Shown piece after piece: positions 7,633 to 16,097 of a stretch of DNA of 41,452 nt (positions within the stretch are counted from its first letter, which is position 1; the number at the start of each line of letters is the position of its first letter). The stretch is taken from positions 1 to 41,452 of the forward strand of contig CAZRXM010000003.1 in the NCBI GenBank assembly GCA_964604045.1, given 5' to 3'. Both the position numbers and the translations under genes were made by a program. The DNA is from DRVP01 sp964604045 (GTDB taxonomy: Archaea; Thermoproteota; Bathyarchaeia; Bathyarchaeales; Bathycorpusculaceae). The notes below the pieces were generated by a model. That model was given only the letters and a program-made list of their open reading frames with translations, was not told the origin of the DNA and did no database searches.

Positions 7633-9906
7633 CTAGTCCTCGGGAGGATAGTTGATTTTGTAGAGACAAACAAGGGGAACGTAGCCACCGTACTTTGTTC
7701 CATCATTTTCCAGCCCAGCTATGTAGGCTTCACTGAAATATTGAAGTTGAACGGATGGACTGCCACGCTTCTGCTGAACCTCCGTCCAACGTTCCATGGC
7801 ATAGCGCATCAGCTTGTAAATGGTGCAGTTTTGTCCCTTTTCCACAGTAACCAATTCACCGTCATCAACTCTGCCGTCCCTGTTAGAGTCGTGCCAGCTA
7901 GTTCCAAGCGAGTAGTTTCCAAACATCTGTCTTACAGCCTCGAGGTCGCTGGACCACATTTCACCTTCAGAAATTAAGCCCTCCCTTATGAAGCGCTCCC
8001 GGGCTTTTCCAGATATAGCCGCCATCCAAACCCATTTACCTTCATCGCCGCCGATGTTGGCAAAGCTGACGGTGTTTCTCTGCCTATCATAATAGATAGT
8101 TACGTACACAAGTATGTATTCAGCATTGTAACGCTTCAACATTCTAATAGCCGTGGTTTCGTTGCTCATGAATATGAAGCCGATGTTCTCTATCTGCGTT
8201 CCATTCACCGTGGCGTTGTCGGCGAGTGTTGTAACGTTGCCTAGCACCGTCAACCAGTACCCATAGTCCCACCAGCTGCAAACAACCGTTGAGGAGTTAA
8301 GCCTAGTTCTAGTCCAGTAAAGCATATTTATCCACTCCTGAACGGGCTCTGATGGGACCATGGATAGGCTTCCTGATGAAATGGTTGTCGGGGCGTACAC
8401 TTGCCTGTAAACTTTGGGGCTTGGAAAAGCTACGCTTGTCATTAGAATCAGGAAAATTAGGAATATGGCGGAGCCGCTGAACTCCTTTCCAACACTTTCA
8501 AGCCCAAACTTTTTCTTCACACTTATTCTCGGAGGCTCCTTTAGAAGGGCGATGAAGGGCTTAAGCAGTCCGACAACACTAACAGCGACCAGGAGGCTGA
8601 AGGCTGGAGCCATAAGCACAAGCAAACGCACCATGGAACAAGCAAAGTAGAGGGATGTCAAACCAAACAACAAGAGGAACAAGTTTTTGTTGTTTAAGTT
8701 TCCAATGACAAAGTATAGTCCCGCGATAAAGAAAATTATTCCAATGCCAAGGTCGTAGTATATTGAGCCCCAAGCGGATATCCTGTGCTCAGCAACGGAC
8801 TCGATGAGTGGGGATTCCGCCCTAGTGAATGGGTTTATAACCGAAATAAACTTGCCGGCCATACCTCCCATGTACCCCATATGCCATAAAACGGCGAAAC
8901 CTCCAACAATTAACGCTAGAAAAACAATTATGGTTAAGGCCTTCAACCTCCTCGTCGGCATAGTCTTCAAAATTTCGGCGAGAAAAAGCAGGCTGAAGAC
9001 TCCGGCAACCGGGATTATAGCAGTAGATAGGAGGTAGTTTGGCGATAGACGTGGAATATTTATGGCTATGAATAAGCCTAAACCGAAGGTTATACTATAG
9101 GTCAAGAGAAGACGCCGCGTATATCTGCCAACAACTAGCAACATAAAGACAAAGAGGACCGTAAGGCCTATTGGGTAGTAAGCGGCGCCCCAGCTGGCGC
9201 AGAAGTAGCCCAAAAACAGTCCAGAGGCCAACGCGTACTTAAAAGTCGATTTCATGGGCCGAGTGTCTTCAATTGCTCTCAGAAATAGAAAGGCGAAAAC
9301 TAGGAGGGCAAATATTCCAACGGTTTCATCATCAAAAAAGCCCACCGACGTCCGCTGGATATAAGATGGGTGCAATGCCAGCAAGAGGGCTGCTAGAAGA
9401 CCTACTGGTTTGCCGCCTATATCCTTGCCAAGGAAGTATATGGCTAAACATGCCAGCATCCCCATGATGGCTGGGAAAAGTGAACAAAAGCTCATTAAAT
9501 CTATGCCAACACCCAGCATTGAAATTATTCTATAGAGGAAGGCTGCCGTCATGGAGAGGCCCGGATACGCCCCTGTAGCAACGTTGAATCCTTGAGGGTA
9601 CCACCGTTGGTAGTCTATCCATTGGTTGGGCCATGCCCACGCTATGAAGCCGTTTTTGACGATGTATTCTGTGAAGCGGTAATGAAAGTATGGGTCAAAC
9701 TCAGATAGAAGAAGGTTTGTTTTTCCAGTGGTTGGGTCTATTTCCCAGCGTATGGGAAAAAGCCTTATAACAAAAGCTATTAAAGGGATAATTGTAAGCG
9801 AAGCGTAGGTTAATGTTGAGGCGTGGCTTATTTTTGGGCGGATTTTTCCAAAGCTTTTAAGCGTACTGATAATTTTCTCCTTTGTGATGATGTTTCTAAC
9901 ATCCAT
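7633..9906 (-). CDS. aglB: oligosaccharyltransferase catalytic subunit, STT3/AglB family
   Basis: The 757-residue protein transfers a lipid-linked oligosaccharide to Asn in N-x-S/T sequons on the outer face of the membrane. The N-terminal two thirds is polytopic. The first external loop has SEFDPYFHYR (metal-binding acidic motif), a later loop has GFFDDETVG (second acidic motif), and the C-terminal globular domain carries WWDYG at 545-549, the sequon-recognition signature. Start ATG at 9906 has GGAG six bases upstream. The gene lies between gcvT upstream and the lipid-carrier transferase downstream, so glycan initiation and transfer genes are adjacent. A possible Ost3-like partner lies at 13743-14165. 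Confidence 0.95.
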   Translation of the reverse strand: MDVRNIITKEKIISTLKSFGKIRPKISHASTLTYASLTIIPLIAFVIRLFPIRWEIDPTTGKTNLLLSEFDPYFHYRFTEYIVKNGFIAWAWPNQWIDYQRWYPQGFNVATGAYPGLSMTAAFLYRIISMLGVGIDLMSFCSLFPAIMGMLACLAIYFLGKDIGGKPVGLLAALLLALHPSYIQRTSVGFFDDETVGIFALLVFAFLFLRAIEDTRPMKSTFKYALASGLFLGYFCASWGAAYYPIGLTVLFVFMLLVVGRYTRRLLLTYSITFGLGLFIAINIPRLSPNYLLSTAIIPVAGVFSLLFLAEILKTMPTRRLKALTIIVFLALIVGGFAVLWHMGYMGGMAGKFISVINPFTRAESPLIESVAEHRISAWGSIYYDLGIGIIFFIAGLYFVIGNLNNKNLFLLLFGLTSLYFACSMVRLLVLMAPAFSLLVAVSVVGLLKPFIALLKEPPRISVKKKFGLESVGKEFSGSAIFLIFLILMTSVAFPSPKVYRQVYAPTTISSGSLSMVPSEPVQEWINMLYWTRTRLNSSTVVCSWWDYGYWLTVLGNVTTLADNATVNGTQIENIGFIFMSNETTAIRMLKRYNAEYILVYVTIYYDRQRNTVSFANIGGDEGKWVWMAAISGKARERFIREGLISEGEMWSSDLEAVRQMFGNYSLGTSWHDSNRDGRVDDGELVTVEKGQNCTIYKLMRYAMERWTEVQQKRGSPSVQLQYFSEAYIAGLENDGTKYGGYVPLVCLYKINYPPED

Positions 9907-9970
9907 TTGAACTCCAGCTCTTTTGAATAGATTACGTGAGGTGCTTATTTTCCTTACGGTTTATTCCGAA

Positions 9971-11119
9971 CTAGACGTGTGTCTTCCGTCTGTACCCGTA
10001 TTTTTCTTGGTCGTAGAATGGGAAAGCCACTATTTTTGCTTTGGCTTTTTTCCCGCGGATTTCCACGTTCACGATGTTTCCTTCTTCAGCGTATTGAGTT
10101 TGAACGTATGCCATGCCTATGCCGCACTTAAGCAGTGGTGAAAACGTTCCACTTGTAACCTGCCCTATATTTTCGCCTTCATCATTGTATACTTTGAAGC
10201 CTTGACGCGGTATCCCCTGTTCCATCATTAGCAAGCCCACGCGTTTCCGTTTGACTCCCTCCTCTTTCTGTCTTAGTAGGGCAGCTTTTCCTATGAAGGA
10301 GTCTTTTTGAAACTTTACGACAAAGCCTAGCCTGGCTTCTAGGGGTGTTGTATTTTCATCTATGTCGCTTCCATAGAGACATAAACCAGCCTCAAGTCTT
10401 AAGGTATCCCTTGCGCCTAAACCGCAGGGTTCTATCCCAAAACTTTCGCCAGCTTCAAGGATTGCGTTCCAAACTTTTACCGCATTGTCCGGGTTCCCGG
10501 GAGATGCATTCCAAACATAGACTTCAAAGCCATCCTCACCCGTATAGCCAGTTCTGGACATGAAGACCTCTATGCCGGCTAGTTCGGTGGATACGCATTT
10601 GAACCGTTCGATTTTGCTTAGGTCTGTGGGGCATAGTTCTTGCAGGGTTTTTTCGGCTTTCGGCCCTTGAACCGCAAGCATAGCCGACCATTCTGAAACG
10701 TCTTCAACCTTTACGTCATAGCCCTCGGCATGCTTAACAAGCCATTTGTAGTCCTTCTCTCGGTTCGCGGCGTTAGGGACTATTAGAAACTTGTCTTGGG
10801 CTATTCGACTTACAATTGTGTCGTCAACTATTCCGCCATTCTCGTTGCACATAACGGTGTATAAGGCGCTGTTGGGCGTTAACGTTGAAACGTCGTTGGT
10901 CACTATGTAGTTTAGGAAGTGTTCAGCATCCTCGCCTGTGACTATTATTCGGCCCATGTGGGAAACGTCGAAAACTCCCACATTGTTTCTAACGGCTAAA
11001 TGTTCTTCTGCTATCCCTTTATACCAAAGAGGCATTTCAAAACCGGCGAAGGTTGTCATTTTAGCCGTTTTAGCGTGAACCTCGTAGAGTTGTGTTCTGC
11101 GCATGAACGTCGCCTTCAC
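9971..11119 (-). CDS. gcvT: aminomethyltransferase, glycine cleavage T protein
   Basis: The 382-residue protein matches GcvT throughout: MTTFAGFEMPLWYKG near the N-terminus, NNVGVFDVSHMGRI, NENGGIVDDTIV, and SRTGYTGEDGFEVYVW. It takes the aminomethyl group from the lipoylated H protein, releases ammonia and gives the methylene group to a tetrahydrofolate-type carrier. The other glycine-cleavage genes (gcvPA, gcvPB, gcvH) are not in the window. The start codon lies 8 bases after the zinc-ribbon gene, so the two are probably cotranscribed. Two starts are possible, M1 or the methionine before RRTQLYEVH five residues later. Confidence 0.93.
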   Translation of the reverse strand: MKATFMRRTQLYEVHAKTAKMTTFAGFEMPLWYKGIAEEHLAVRNNVGVFDVSHMGRIIVTGEDAEHFLNYIVTNDVSTLTPNSALYTVMCNENGGIVDDTIVSRIAQDKFLIVPNAANREKDYKWLVKHAEGYDVKVEDVSEWSAMLAVQGPKAEKTLQELCPTDLSKIERFKCVSTELAGIEVFMSRTGYTGEDGFEVYVWNASPGNPDNAVKVWNAILEAGESFGIEPCGLGARDTLRLEAGLCLYGSDIDENTTPLEARLGFVVKFQKDSFIGKAALLRQKEEGVKRKRVGLLMMEQGIPRQGFKVYNDEGENIGQVTSGTFSPLLKCGIGMAYVQTQYAEEGNIVNVEIRGKKAKAKIVAFPFYDQEKYGYRRKTHV

Positions 11120-11127
11120 GTAGGCTT

Positions 11128-11292
11128 TTATTTGAAAGGTTTGACTTCAACGCTTAATGGGATGAAGGCTAGTTTTCTACCGCATCTTGGGCATTTACCG
11201 TTATATTTGTGAGTAATTTCGTCTGGGGGTTTAAGTTCAGCGCCCTCATACAAAACATGACCACACTGGTGGCATACAACCCTTAACGGCAT
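11128..11292 (-). CDS. small zinc-ribbon protein
   Basis: A 54-residue protein with CxxC (CHQC) and CPRC pairs about 27 residues apart, the layout of a single zinc ribbon. I chose the ATG at 11292 giving MPLRVVCHQCG, preceded by GAGG; a longer frame to 11328 exists but adds residues unlike the family. A short AT-rich TATA-like element lies upstream near 11330. It is immediately upstream of gcvT. Function is unknown; such proteins often bind nucleic acid or a ribosomal partner. Confidence 0.7.
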   Translation of the reverse strand: MPLRVVCHQCGHVLYEGAELKPPDEITHKYNGKCPRCGRKLAFIPLSVEVKPFK

Positions 11293-11457
11293 AGCATAGC
11301 CTCGCTGAAGCATAATGATGACACACATATTTATCGGTTGCTAGAATTTCACATCCTTTCGGTTTAGATAACAGATCCTGACACAGAAACTTTTAATTTC
11401 GACATTAGGCTTATCTTTGAGAACCTTTCATTTCATAGGTTAACGGTCTGTGTTCGC

Positions 11458-13532
11458 ATGGAAAGATACACACTTATCATTACGGAAAAGCCGGACGCTG
11501 CCATGCGAATTGCCTCCGCTCTAGACTTAAATGGGAAAGCTAGGAAAGCTGAGGATAATGGTGTCCCATACTATTTGGCTGTGAGGGACAAGCTAATAGT
11601 TGTTGTTCCAGCCCTCGGACACTTATATACCGTAGCGGAGGACAAAATTGGAAGAAATTACTATCCAGTCTTCAACTTTAGGTGGGTTCCACGATACATA
11701 GCCGAGAGGGGGGCAAAACAGACTAGGGTTTGGCTTGAGACTATCTCGAAGCTTGCCAGTAGGGCTGACGCTTACATTGATGCATGCGACTACGACATAG
11801 AGGGAAGCATTATAGGCTACTGTATACTGAAGTACGCTTGCAGTGGAAAGGAAACCGTAGCAAAGAGGATGAAATACTCTACCTTAACTAAGGAGGAGTT
11901 GGAAAAAGCCTACGAGAACCTCCTCCCAAACCTGGACTTCGCCCTGATAGAGGCTGGGAGAACGAGACATGAAGTTGACTGGCTTTACGGCGTAAACTTA
12001 ACAAGGGCCTTAACGTTAGCCGCCAAAGACTGGAGCGGCAAATACGCGACCATAAGCACTGGAAGGGTGCAGGGGCCAACTCTTAAATTTCTCGTAGCTA
12101 GGGAGAAGGCAATAAGAAGCTTCGTGCCGGCGCCCTACTGGGAAGTTAAGGCTAAAATTGAAATAAACGGGGAAATTTTCGAGGCTGAATACGAAAAGGA
12201 GGTTATTGAGACAAGGAAGGAAGTAGAGGAGATTCTGAACTCATGTAGGGGCAAAGACGGCATTGCCGAAAACGTGGAAGTTAAACGGTTCAGGCAGATG
12301 CCCCCCACACCCTTCGACATTGGGGCACTACAAAGCGAGGCCTACAGCCTCTTCGGGTACACGCCTAGACGAACCCTAGACATAGCCCAGCGTTTATATC
12401 TAGACGCTTTAATCTCCTATCCAAGAACAAGTAGCCAAAAACTTCCACCAGCAATAAACTATGAGGGGATCTTGAAGAGCCTAAGTATAGTTCCAGAATA
12501 TAAGGGGTTAGCTGAAGAGCTTCTGGCTAAAAAAGAGCTGAAGCCAAACGAAGGAAAAAAGGAGGACCCGGCCCATCCAGCCATATACCCGACTGGAAAC
12601 CTTCCGGAAAGGGTTTTAGAAGAATCTGAAAAACGGATCTGGGACCTTGTTGTCCGCAGGTTTATGGCTGTCTTCGGTGAACCTGCAATAAGACAAAGCG
12701 TGAAAGTGCGCATTAACGTTAATGGGCATAGGTTCATCTTGAGGGGGAGACAAACGCTTAGAGAAGGGTGGCTCCGCTTCTACGAACCCTACGTAAGGAC
12801 AGAGGAGAGGCCATTGCCTCAGGTAGTGGAGGGACAAAAGCTTAGGATTTTACAAGTCTTTTCAGAGGACAAGTTTACAAAACCACCTCCACGCTATAAC
12901 CCCGGAAGCCTCCTCAGAAAAATGGAGGAGGCTGGGATCGGGACCAAAGCCACTAGGGCAGACATAATTCAAACCTTGTATGATAGGAAGTATGTCCGCG
13001 ATGAGAGAATGGTTGTAACGGAGTTGGGTTTTGAGGTCTTTGAGTTGTTAGAAAAATACTGCCCATCCATTGTCTCTATAGAGCTAACGAGAAACCTTGA
13101 GGAACGCATGGACAAAATTCAGTCCCATATGGAGAAGAGGGAAAACGTCCTATTAGATGCTATTGAAATTCTCAAACCAGTTGTGAAGAGTTAAAGAGCA
13201 AAGAAAGAGTCATAGGTGAACAGCTGAGCAAGGCCATCAGAAAGGCGAGGGTTGAAGAACGCATCGTTGGACCGTGCCCAAAATGCGGGACAGGCACACT
13301 TATCATTCTTTACTCTAGGAAAACCAGAAAACGCTTCATTGGATGCACAAACTACTTCAAGAAACAGTGCAACACAGCCTTTCCGCTTCCTCAAAAGGGC
13401 GTTGTCCGACCGTTGGGCAAAAACTGCCGTAAATGCGGCTGGCCGACTGTTCAGGTTAGGTTTAGAGGCAGACGTCCATGGAACCTGTGTTTCAACCCAG
13501 AATGCCCTTCTAAAGGGGAAGGTAAGATATGA
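11458..13532 (+). CDS. topA: type IA DNA topoisomerase with zinc-finger tail, interrupted by a frameshift
   Basis: The first 578 codons give the TOPRIM domain (E9 in ITEKPD; D111, D113 and E115 in the DxDxE motif) and the catalytic region with Y321 in ISYPRTSS, followed by GIGTKATRADII. The enzyme relaxes DNA by single-strand passage through a 5'-phosphotyrosine. A TAA at 13192-13194 ends this frame. The -1 frame then continues without a stop to TGA at 13530-13532 and encodes LKSKERVIGEQLSKAI followed by cysteine motifs CPKCG, GC, CN, CRKCG and CFNPEC, the zinc fingers expected at a TopA C-terminus. That stop overlaps the next gene's ATG by four bases (ATGA). So this is one gene of about 690 codons with a one-base lesion near 13190, either real or an assembly error. 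No canonical slippery heptamer is present. Confidence 0.85.
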
Positions 13533-13756
13533 AGTGCGCGATATGTAGTCGTGAGGCAGTAGAAAACGGATACTGCGAGTTGCACGCGTTGGCCTACAGA
13601 AACATCTTAAAAAAGTATGAATTGTGGAAGAAAGCCACAGGCGTTTCTTGGAAAGAGTATTTAAGCCAGATCGCTAAAAATCCGTTCACCGGCGAGTGGG
13701 CTAAAGAAGTGGCGGAGCATTTGGTGGAAACCGGAGAGGAGCATGTTGGCACGTAG
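13529..13756 (+). CDS. zinc-finger microprotein, unknown function
   Basis: A 75-residue protein starting MKCAICSR with a CxxC pair, then YCELH supplying a further Cys and His: one CxxC...CxxH zinc site in the first 20 residues. The rest is a charged helical segment rich in Lys, Glu and Trp. It overlaps the topA tail by four bases and the next gene by 14 bases, so all three are probably translated in series. I do not recognise a named family. A role at DNA or the membrane protein next door would be speculation. Confidence 0.75.
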   Translation: MKCAICSREAVENGYCELHALAYRNILKKYELWKKATGVSWKEYLSQIAKNPFTGEWAKEVAEHLVETGEEHVGT

Positions 13757-14165
13757 GGTCAAAAAAACATTTACATCGTTATCCTTCACACTGCAGAAGC
13801 TTTATAGACGGCTTTCTACAGCAAAGCCTTCAAACTTCGTTCTTGCCTCGATGGTAATTGCCATCGCTATCTTTCTTTTCGGAGGGGGGCTGTACTTAAT
13901 TATCGTTAAGCCTTTCCCAGCAGTGTATTATGGTGGACGCTTCCTATTCGTATACCCACAACTCTCTGAGCAGTGGGTTTCAGACAGCATAATAGCAATG
14001 ACCCTTTTCGCTTTCGGCGTGATGGGGCTTCTCCTAATATACCAGAGCACAAAATACGCTTACAACCCAAGACAGGCATACCTAGTCTTTCTAATGGGTG
14101 CGGCGCTTGTCCTAATTTCCTACATATCAATAGAATCAATACTGCACTACTGGAAAGGTGTGTAA
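13743..14165 (+). CDS. three-helix membrane protein, possibly Ost3/MagT1 membrane-domain-like
   Basis: The 140-residue protein has a basic N-terminal 30 residues and three hydrophobic helices, roughly 33-56, 81-102 and 113-133. Between the first two lies a short loop ending YPQLSEQWVSDSII, and the last helix ends near HYWKG. That arrangement (helix with GG, a P-rich loop, an EQ-x-x-x-[DE]-S-I-I entry into helix two, a final helix followed by a lysine) resembles the transmembrane part of Ost3/Ost6/MagT1, without the thioredoxin domain. If right, it is an accessory subunit for AglB, encoded 3.8 kb away. I see the topology directly; the family link is from memory and tentative. It may also be an unrelated conserved membrane protein. 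Confidence 0.6.
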   Translation: MLARRVKKTFTSLSFTLQKLYRRLSTAKPSNFVLASMVIAIAIFLFGGGLYLIIVKPFPAVYYGGRFLFVYPQLSEQWVSDSIIAMTLFAFGVMGLLLIYQSTKYAYNPRQAYLVFLMGAALVLISYISIESILHYWKGV

Positions 14166-14174
14166 CCGCCACCT

Positions 14175-14672
14175 TCACCAAGGAGTGCTTTTTAAACCCG
14201 TTTTGTAAGCTGCAAAATTTGTAAGTAAGTGTATCGGCGGAGTTATCAAGAGCACAGTTATGGCAAGTTCAAGGAAAAGCATGTTTAATGGAAGGGAGAA
14301 AATGAAGGCGCCAATTATGAAGTCGACCTGATCAATAACGGGCAGTATTCCACCCGGAGGGATTCCTAAACGCCTTTTCAGAAAAGCGCCAACCAAGTCT
14401 CCGGTTAAAGCGCCTAGAGACAGCAGAAAACCGAAGTGTATAGGGTATTTGAAGAAGAGGGATTCCAAGAGCCCAACGAATGTTCCAATAGCCAGTCCGG
14501 AAAAGAAGCCCCTAAAAGTTTTGTTTTTGCCGAAAATTGGGCGCCCGTCATAGAAAACTTTTCCGAGGTCCATGGGTAGCCCGCCTCCGAATATCACGGG
14601 GGCTGCGTTTGCACAGTAAGCGGGTAGGATGAATTTTAAAGCATTCAAGACGAGGCTTGCAATCTCATTCAT
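14175..14672 (-). CDS. carS: CDP-archaeol synthase
   Basis: This small polytopic protein (165 residues from ATG at 14672) catalyses CTP-dependent activation of unsaturated archaetidic acid to CDP-archaeol, the branch point of archaeal phospholipid synthesis. Family signatures are PAYCANAAPVIFGGG, the loop DGRPIFGKNKTFRGF, GDLVGAFLKRRLG and PVIDQVDFIIGA. A start ten codons upstream (14702) would overlap the RadB gene by 20 bases; I prefer MNEIASL, but both are possible. The gene follows radB on the same strand with 10 bases between, and converges with the membrane-protein gene. Confidence 0.92.
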   Translation of the reverse strand: MNEIASLVLNALKFILPAYCANAAPVIFGGGLPMDLGKVFYDGRPIFGKNKTFRGFFSGLAIGTFVGLLESLFFKYPIHFGFLLSLGALTGDLVGAFLKRRLGIPPGGILPVIDQVDFIIGAFIFSLPLNMLFLELAITVLLITPPIHLLTNFAAYKTGLKSTPW

Positions 14673-14682
14673 TTTTAAGCCT

Positions 14683-15396
14683 TCAAGCCTGTTGAACTTC
14701 ATGTTCGCTTAAACCAGACTTCCCTATTTCCAAGTAAACGGCTGCTTCCTTGCTTGCTCCGGGTCTTTTCTCCACAACAGCCTTTACTATTTTCGGGTTT
14801 TCAGTTGGCTTCATAGCGATTATGGTGTTTGCCCAAAATCTTAGCACTCTTGTGGCAACGGGTTCTATGGAAACGTTTGAGTCAAAAACGCTTCTCACTT
14901 GGCTTACCAAGAGGACGGCTATTTTCCTCGTTTTTGCAACCTGCGCCAGCCAAGCCATTTGCCTGTTTAATTCGCGGTTAAGCTCGAAGGTTTTTTCAGG
15001 TTTTTCCGCAACCTCCAGACGGTAAAGCCTTGTAACCGTGTCAAAGACAACTAGGCTGAAGCCCTTAGCCAAATAACTTGTTAAATTGTCTATAATTGTT
15101 GTCTGCTCCTTAAAGTCTCTGGGCTTTGCGAGTATTATACGTTCAGCGATTTTTTCAACACCCTCAGGTACCATTTGAGAAAGCCTCCGGGGAGAAAACG
15201 TACTGTCACAGTCTACGAAAAGCGTCTTGAAACCTTTCTTTGCACAGTTTACTGTGCACTGCATGGCTAAAGTGGTTTTTGCGGTTTCGGCCTCTCCGTA
15301 AATTAGGCTAACGTCCCCGACCGTTATGCCACCCTCTAGGATTTCGTCAAGCCCTCTGCAGCCCGTTGGAATTTTTTGTAGCAGCTCCATGCACAT
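14683..15396 (-). CDS. radB: RadB-like RecA-family ATPase
   Basis: A protein of about 237 residues with a single RecA core and no N-terminal helix-hairpin-helix domain, as in RadB, the archaeal RadA paralogue that assists homologous recombination. It opens IPTGCRGLDEILEGG, as these proteins do. The Walker A loop reads GEAETAKTT, with alanine where the glycine before the lysine is normally found; K and T are kept. Walker B is LVVFDT. Start is uncertain between TTG 15399, ATG 15396 and ATG 15390. Other RecA/KaiC-like ATPases are an alternative, but length and the N-terminal motif favour RadB. Confidence 0.8.
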   Translation of the reverse strand: MCMELLQKIPTGCRGLDEILEGGITVGDVSLIYGEAETAKTTLAMQCTVNCAKKGFKTLFVDCDSTFSPRRLSQMVPEGVEKIAERIILAKPRDFKEQTTIIDNLTSYLAKGFSLVVFDTVTRLYRLEVAEKPEKTFELNRELNRQMAWLAQVAKTRKIAVLLVSQVRSVFDSNVSIEPVATRVLRFWANTIIAMKPTENPKIVKAVVEKRPGASKEAAVYLEIGKSGLSEHEVQQA

Positions 15397-15401
15397 CAAT
15401 A

Positions 15402-15410
15402 GATATAAAC
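15402..15410 (+). promoter_or_regulatory. TATA box for the RuvC-like/kinase operon
   Basis: The element GATATAAAC lies about 46-54 bases before the ATG at 15456. Initiation 25 bases downstream would give a leader of some 20-25 bases. The same AT-rich element is too close to the minus-strand radB start to serve it in the usual way. Confidence 0.45.
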
Positions 15411-15455
15411 TGCGGAAATAATAATTTGTTGTTTAAGGTTCAGTGATTTGAGAGC

Positions 15456-16097
15456 ATGAAGGCGAAGATAGCAGTTGCAACGGTTTCAGGGAAAGCCTAC
15501 TACTTGATAGTTAACGAGTTGAAGAACAGAAACATACCGTTCATAAGCTTGACGCCATATGACCCTGTGCCAATGGAGATAAAGGTTGTGATAACAACTG
15601 AAAAGGAGCGCCCCATGATAAGGCACAAAAACGTTTTGACGTTGAGGGATGGTGAAGACGTTCAAGCTCTAATCAACCAAGCCCTTCAACAAGCGGAAGG
15701 AAAAAGCGGGTATGAGGAAATCGTGATAGGAGTTGACCCGGGTGAGGTTCTAGGACTGGCGGTTTTGGCGGATGGAAAGGTTATTAAAACCGGGAACTGT
15801 TTTAGCATAAAAGAAACCGTTGACGAAATTGGGAAAATATTGGAAAGCCTGAAGGACGCTCAGGTGGGTTCAATAACCGTTAGGGTCGGAGACGGCATCC
15901 CAGAGTACAAGGAGAAGCTTCTAAAAGCATTGGACAGGCGTTTACCCCCAAACGTGGAGTTGGAAAGTGTGAGCGAAGCCGGAACAGACCGTCACATAAG
16001 CGAGGCAAAACATAGGAGGGGGATAAGGGACATAGTTTCGGCGATAAGAATTGCGAAAAGAAGTGGGCAAAAATTTGCTAGGAGGCAAGCTTCATGA
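15456..16097 (+). CDS. uncharacterised RuvC-like (RNase H fold) protein
   Basis: The 213-residue protein has an N-terminal domain of about 85 residues and a C-terminal half resembling RuvC/YqgF-type nucleases: strand-loop IGVDPGEVLGLAVL with D94, VRVGDG with D146, a strand ending SVSEAG with E174, and helix RDIVSAIRIA with D192. The D...E...D order matches the catalytic residues of RuvC-family resolvases and nucleases. The N-terminal domain has no motif I recognise. Its TGA overlaps the ATG of the polynucleotide kinase by four bases, and RadB is divergent on the other side. I infer a nucleic-acid processing role, perhaps a nuclease; activity is not shown by sequence alone. Confidence 0.65.
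   Translation: MKAKIAVATVSGKAYYLIVNELKNRNIPFISLTPYDPVPMEIKVVITTEKERPMIRHKNVLTLRDGEDVQALINQALQQAEGKSGYEEIVIGVDPGEVLGLAVLADGKVIKTGNCFSIKETVDEIGKILESLKDAQVGSITVRVGDGIPEYKEKLLKALDRRLPPNVELESVSEAGTDRHISEAKHRRGIRDIVSAIRIAKRSGQKFARRQAS

Noticed and set aside
13185..13200. Programmed -1 frameshift in topA
   Set aside because: No X-XXY-YYZ heptamer precedes the stop and no clear downstream pseudoknot is visible. A simple indel is the better explanation for now.
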